From Phallusia mammillata (Eukaryota; Chordata; Ascidiacea; Phlebobranchia; Ascidiidae), in NCBI GenBank assembly GCA_003260075.1, contig QLIY01000009.1, positions 328,257-392,256 on the forward strand: a stretch of 64,000 bases of DNA, in the 5' to 3' direction. The first letter of the stretch is position 1. Each line of letters begins with the position of its first letter. Made by a program: the position numbers and the translations under genes. The notes beneath the pieces were generated by a model. It had not been told where the DNA came from. It did not search any database and saw only the letters and a list, made by a program, of their open reading frames with translations. Below, one piece after another: positions 60,014 to 64,000 of the stretch.

Positions 60014-61770
60014 ATGAACAAACTAAAACCATCAAGACTGGTTGTTGGGATTAAGCTACTGCAAATTTTTTTCTGGAATGAAGCAAAAGTGTTTGCTGTA
60101 GGTGGAGAAACTTGTTCAAGGTCAGTGAGAGTATTTGTTTTTCTGTAATCTAGTAAATTTACATCTAACAACATAACAAGTGGACATTAACTTAACAGAT
60201 CATACCTCTCACACACCAAGATGAATTGTGCAATGCAGAATGACTCACAAGTGATTGAAGATATTAACAAAATAATACCCCCACTAACGTATTCCCAACA
60301 CAAAGGTCAAGCCGGGAGGATTGGTATCGTAGGTGGCAGTGAAGAGTAAGTGTGTAATTTGTTGTTTTTGCGTATTGTGTTTGTTTTTTTGTTTACAGTT
60401 TACTTTTGGTGCTCACAGATATACTGGTGCTCCTTACTTTGCTGCTATATCAGCTTTAAAAGTGGTAAGTGTCTCCTAATTTGGCATGACTTGGGATCAA
60501 AAACACACACATTTTTTGTTTTGACATCGGGGTTATTTATTCTGGTTAATATGTCTAAAAAGGGTTTACATGAAGTAGAGGTTTGTTTAGTCATCTGCTT
60601 GTTACATTAAAGATCTTTTGTTTTTAGGGAGCTGATCTTGCACATGTTTTTTGTCCTTCTGCTGCTTCACCTGTAATCAAATCTTATAGCCCTGAACTTA
60701 TTGTCCACCCTCTTTTGTAAGTATTTCTGTTTTAAGATCACAAAACACAGTTGTTTGGGGGGGGGGGAAGATGGCCTTACTGCCATTAAAGATTGGCTTC
60801 CAAGGCTTGGTTCTGTGGTAATTGGTCCAGGATTGGGAAGACTCTCATCAACTATGCAAACTGTGAAAGACATAATTGCTGAACTAAAAGAACTAAGTAC
60901 ACCAATTGTAATTGATGCAGTAAGCAATATTTTTATGTTTTTATGTGGGAAACTCAATGCAAATGGTATAATATGGTATTTTTTGGTTTAGGATGGACTG
61001 TTTCTTGGGGGGGGGGGGGAAACTCAACGCAAATGGTATAATATGGTATTTTTTGGTTTAGGATGGACTGTTTCTTGTCACACAAGATCCAGATGTGATC
61101 CTGGGGTACAAAAGAGCAATTCTAACTCCAAACGTTGTTGAGTTTAGACGACTGGCTAATGCCATGGTACATATAATACTAAAAAAATGAAAAATTAATG
61201 TGAACCATAATTGTTTGAAAACACAGAATATTGAAGCAAGAAATGATGACCCTGTTCAGGAAACGATTGATCTTAGCAAAGCTTTAGGAGATGTGACTAT
61301 TGTTAGAAAAGGGAAGGTGGATATTATTGCCCATGGTGATCAAGGTAGGTCCTTTTTGTAATTTAACAGATTTGTTTGCACTTTAAAAGATTGTGGAGTA
61401 AACTTGTGTTGCTTTTGTTTTAGTTCTTAAAGTCACAGAAGATGGAAGTCCCAGACGATGTGGTGGACAAGGCGATCTTCTTTCTGGTTCAATGGCAACC
61501 TTTGCATTTTGGGCATACAAAAAGTAAGTGGGGAAATGCTACAATTGTTTTTAGAGCAATTTAAAATGCATCTTTTTTAATGAAAGCGAAACCAAAGTCA
61601 CCGCAAATCCTGGGGCAGTAGCTGCTTATGGAGCCTGTATGCTGACTAAGAAATGTGCATCATTAGCATTTGTGAAATACGGCAGATCAACCACAACAAC
61701 CGACCTCATTGCTGAGATCCATACTGTATTTGAGGGCACATTTGAAATTTTTAGCAATAAAAATCTTTAA
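60014..61770 (+). CDS. NAXD: ATP-dependent NAD(P)H-hydrate dehydratase (NAXD), one exon start lost in a gap
   Basis: A metabolite-repair enzyme that restores damaged NAD(P)H hydrates to NAD(P)H using ATP, usually mitochondrial or cytosolic. Exons: 60014-60120, 60199-60345, 60419-60464, 60628-60716, about 60768-60919 (5' end lost), 61062-61166, 61227-61344, 61424-61523 and 61587-61770. Signatures are [51 protein letters not shown] and the ribokinase-like [14 protein letters not shown]. The N-terminal exon is hydrophobic and basic and may be a targeting signal; a second Met lies early in exon 2. The beginning of exon 5, just before [13 protein letters not shown], lies in the G run at 60757-60767. 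A second G run (61007-61019) sits in an allelic duplication of exon 6. Confidence 0.94.
60945..61080. other. Allelic contig overlap duplicating the start of NAXD exon 6
   Basis: GGGAAACTCAATGCAAATGG through GGATGGACTGTTTCTTG is present before and after the G run 61007-61019. The left copy is a partial allelic exon. Confidence 0.85.
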
Positions 61771-62323
61771 AGTTCAATTACCCTTTTTGAAGTAGCCTCC
61801 TGCATATGTTATTTTTTACCTTCAATTTATGTTTGTTGCTTCGCAGTAAATTGTGATAATTTTTGCAAGGTACAATTTGTCATTGTGTATGATTTCATGG
61901 CAAATATAACTTAATAGTTACAGTGTATGTGTGTTTGCTACAAGAACATAATCTTCCCACTGCAAAACTCACAAACACATAATTGTAACCTGCATTTTGA
62001 CATTATATTTTGGCTACAAAACACAGAACATCAAAATGACTACAATATTAATTTGTCAAGTGCTAGGTATCGTTAGCAATTGCCTACAAACATTATGAGA
62101 TTCAATAAATTGAAAGCATGGTAACGTTACATTTAACTTTATAACATTTTTATAAACACAACAAAGTATAGCGGCACATAAACAAACGGCTGAATAATAA
62201 TTGCTAGGTACATGCAGAATGCAACAGGCACTTGACTTTGAGGAAAGTTAATTTGCACTGAATTCTGTTTTTGAAAAATATGGATTTACACCAAAACATT
62301 TTTAAAGTCTAAGAAATGCTCAA

Positions 62324-62371
<48 letters not shown>

Positions 62372-62950
62372 CAATTAGCAGCTTTGCCACAAACCCAAAG
62401 TAAAAAGTTGTGTGCTAAAATGACAAAGATAACTTTAAATAGGTATACAACATCGGCAGGGACAATGCTTAAATTGGAATGGAGAAATCACTCTTACACA
62501 TTTAATTGGTTAATCAAAAGTCATGATACAATAATCAATATTTCATGTATAATAATTGACAATAGCCAACACAAAAACATCCCCTTATAAAAAGTCAACC
62601 CATTATGGCTGTGACAAATCAAAATACAAACAGGAATTGATATGCTGGATTTACACCAGCGCAAGAAAAAAACAACAACCAGGTTTATAAAAAACAAACA
62701 AACAAATGCATATCACAACAAACGTAAAAATAATTCAAATAAATCCATGACAGGTTCTCATATCCCTCTTAGAATGACTGAATGGATGCTATTAAATGAT
62801 AGCATGGTCCACTTTGTATTCCTTTGCAACTGTTTTTACTTTAAACTTCCTCTGCCACAAACAAATTTGCATAAAACAAAATCAGCAAGCACCGCCTTAC
62901 ATCTGAACTTCTACAGTAGTTATTCACATTCTTAGTTTGTAGTTGCAAGG
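61771..62950. other. AT-rich intergenic DNA with one gap run
   Basis: It lies between NAXD (+) and the final gene (-), so it contains both 3' ends. No gene is seen. The G run at 62327-62370 (44 bases) is a probable assembly gap. Confidence 0.55.
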
Positions 62951-63230
62951 TTAAGACTTAGAAGGGGTTGGTTCAGTAGAGGCAGTGGTTTGCACAACTC
63001 CATTCTCACTTTTTGTGTCTTTTGAAGATTTGGTACCTTCCTGGCCTTTAGTGGCCTCCTCTGGCAGTGTAGTGGGGGCAAGCGGTTTGGGAACAGTAGT
63101 GTCAATTGAGTCCCACAATTTGACTTCTTTCCAAATAACCTCCTTCCATTTTTCAACTGAAAACTCTGCTTCATCAATAGAATTGTCACCAAGTTTGGGA
63201 ACAGGCCCTTCTACTTCACTCACATCATAC
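62951..63230 (-). CDS. Last exon of a gene extending beyond the window, unknown
   Basis: A terminal exon of about 280 bases with a clear acceptor (TTTTAG before GTATGATG) and stop TAA at 62951. The peptide reads YDVSEVEGPVPKLGDNSIDE, then SVEKWKEVIWKEVKLWDS, then a Pro/Thr/Lys/Glu-rich low-complexity tail ending TPSKS. It is acidic, with no recognised domain. The upstream exons must lie right of 63.2 kb; I could not identify them in the remaining 770 bp. Confidence 0.6.
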
Positions 63231-63404
63231 CTAAAATTTTACATTTTTTATTTTATTAAAGTGCATCAGGTCAGTTTTATTCAAATTAAGGACCAATGTA
63301 AGCACGTTAACATTAATTTATTTTTTGCTTTGGATGGAGGTTGTTTGTAATGTGATTTAACAATAATTTTACACAATACATTTTTCTGAAAAAACTAGAA
63401 GGGT

Positions 63405-63600
63405 GGCTTAGCACATTTTGTTGTTGCATTTACACTATAACCTATTTTAAAACATTAATATATTTCCCATACTTATTTTGTATTGGGTCCCATATTAGCC
63501 ATAGTCTTTTATAACCTTAGTCGTTTCTGCAGGCAAAAACTCATGGGTCCCCCACACATGCAAAGTTAAAAACAATGCATTTCAAGAGATAACCATCAGT
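63405..63600. repeat. Dispersed repeat, copy 2
   Basis: Close match to 54757-54963 in the same orientation, including TTAGTCGTTTCTGCAGGCAA and CTCATGGGTCCC. The two copies suggest a moderately recent mobile repeat. Confidence 0.7.
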
Positions 63601-63733
63601 CACATATCCAAAGTAATAATAATGCATTTCAAGAGATAACCATAAGAGAGATCGAGTGTTGTAAGGTAAAACACAGTGAATAATATATAAATAATAATAC
63701 TATGTACAATACAAACTATAAAATTAGATTCAC

Positions 63734-63735
<2 letters not shown>

Positions 63736-63809
<74 letters not shown>
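63736..63809. other. 74-base G run, probable assembly gap
   Basis: Pure G run between unrelated sequence. Frames through it give polyproline and are not genes. Confidence 0.85.
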
Positions 63810-63810
<1 letters not shown>

Positions 63811-64000
63811 GACATACAAACTAAAAAATATATAAAAATCACAATGACTCAATCAATAGTACTGCAAAATTTCAGCCCAATCCGCCAATGTTTAAAATTT
63901 CGACCACTAGAGGTGTTTTGAGCAACAACCGTTACTGTTTCTGACGTCATAGGGCTGTTAACAAGCCCCTAACTGCCATGGCGCAAAAACGACCACCAAG

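Overview
This window is nuclear DNA of an animal with compact, intron-rich genes. The recognisable proteins are all eukaryotic: a Krüppel-like factor, KAT7/HBO1, RAB33, CCT5, Integrator subunit 5, ACTR6 and NAXD. Short introns, tightly packed genes, a sharp switch between CpG-rich and CpG-poor blocks, and near-identical duplicated segments that look like two very divergent alleles point to an ascidian tunicate, probably Ciona-like. That species call is an inference.

Layout. 1-8.2 kb: a Krüppel-like factor gene on the minus strand (7 coding exons). 8.2-17 kb: gene-poor; CpG-rich up to about 15.7 kb, then AT-rich. 17.1-21.3 kb: KAT7 (+). 21.9-25.0 kb: an ankyrin-repeat protein (-). 25.95-29.3 kb: RAB33 (-). 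31.0-31.4 kb: a small secreted protein made of W-Y-D-rich repeats (+). 33.0-34.1 kb: a J-domain membrane protein (-). 36.5-40.4 kb: CCT5 (-). 41.0-41.6 kb: a 99-residue Cys/His protein (+). 41.9-52.1 kb: INTS5 (-). 52.8-54.3 kb: an RWD-RING protein (+). 54.6-57.4 kb: ACTR6 (-). 57.7-59.7 kb: an EF-hand protein (+). 60.0-61.8 kb: NAXD (+). 62.95-63.2 kb: the last exon of a gene running off the right edge (-). Exon ends were set by hand from splice sites, reading-frame phase and family similarity; phases close exactly in every complete gene except INTS5.

The genes right of 17 kb are mostly housekeeping functions (chromatin, RNA processing, protein folding, ubiquitin, traffic, metabolite repair), arranged in head-to-head and tail-to-tail pairs with a few hundred bases between them. 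They do not form one pathway. The distinctive item is the secreted repeat protein at 31 kb, for which I know no family.

About two dozen pure G or pure C runs are best read as assembly gaps rather than biology. Runs of about 10 lie between two copies of the same flanking sequence (allelic contig ends that failed to merge); long runs lie between unrelated sequence. Several hAT-type elements with clear 8-bp target duplications sit in introns and intergenic DNA, and one appears present in one allele and absent from the other.
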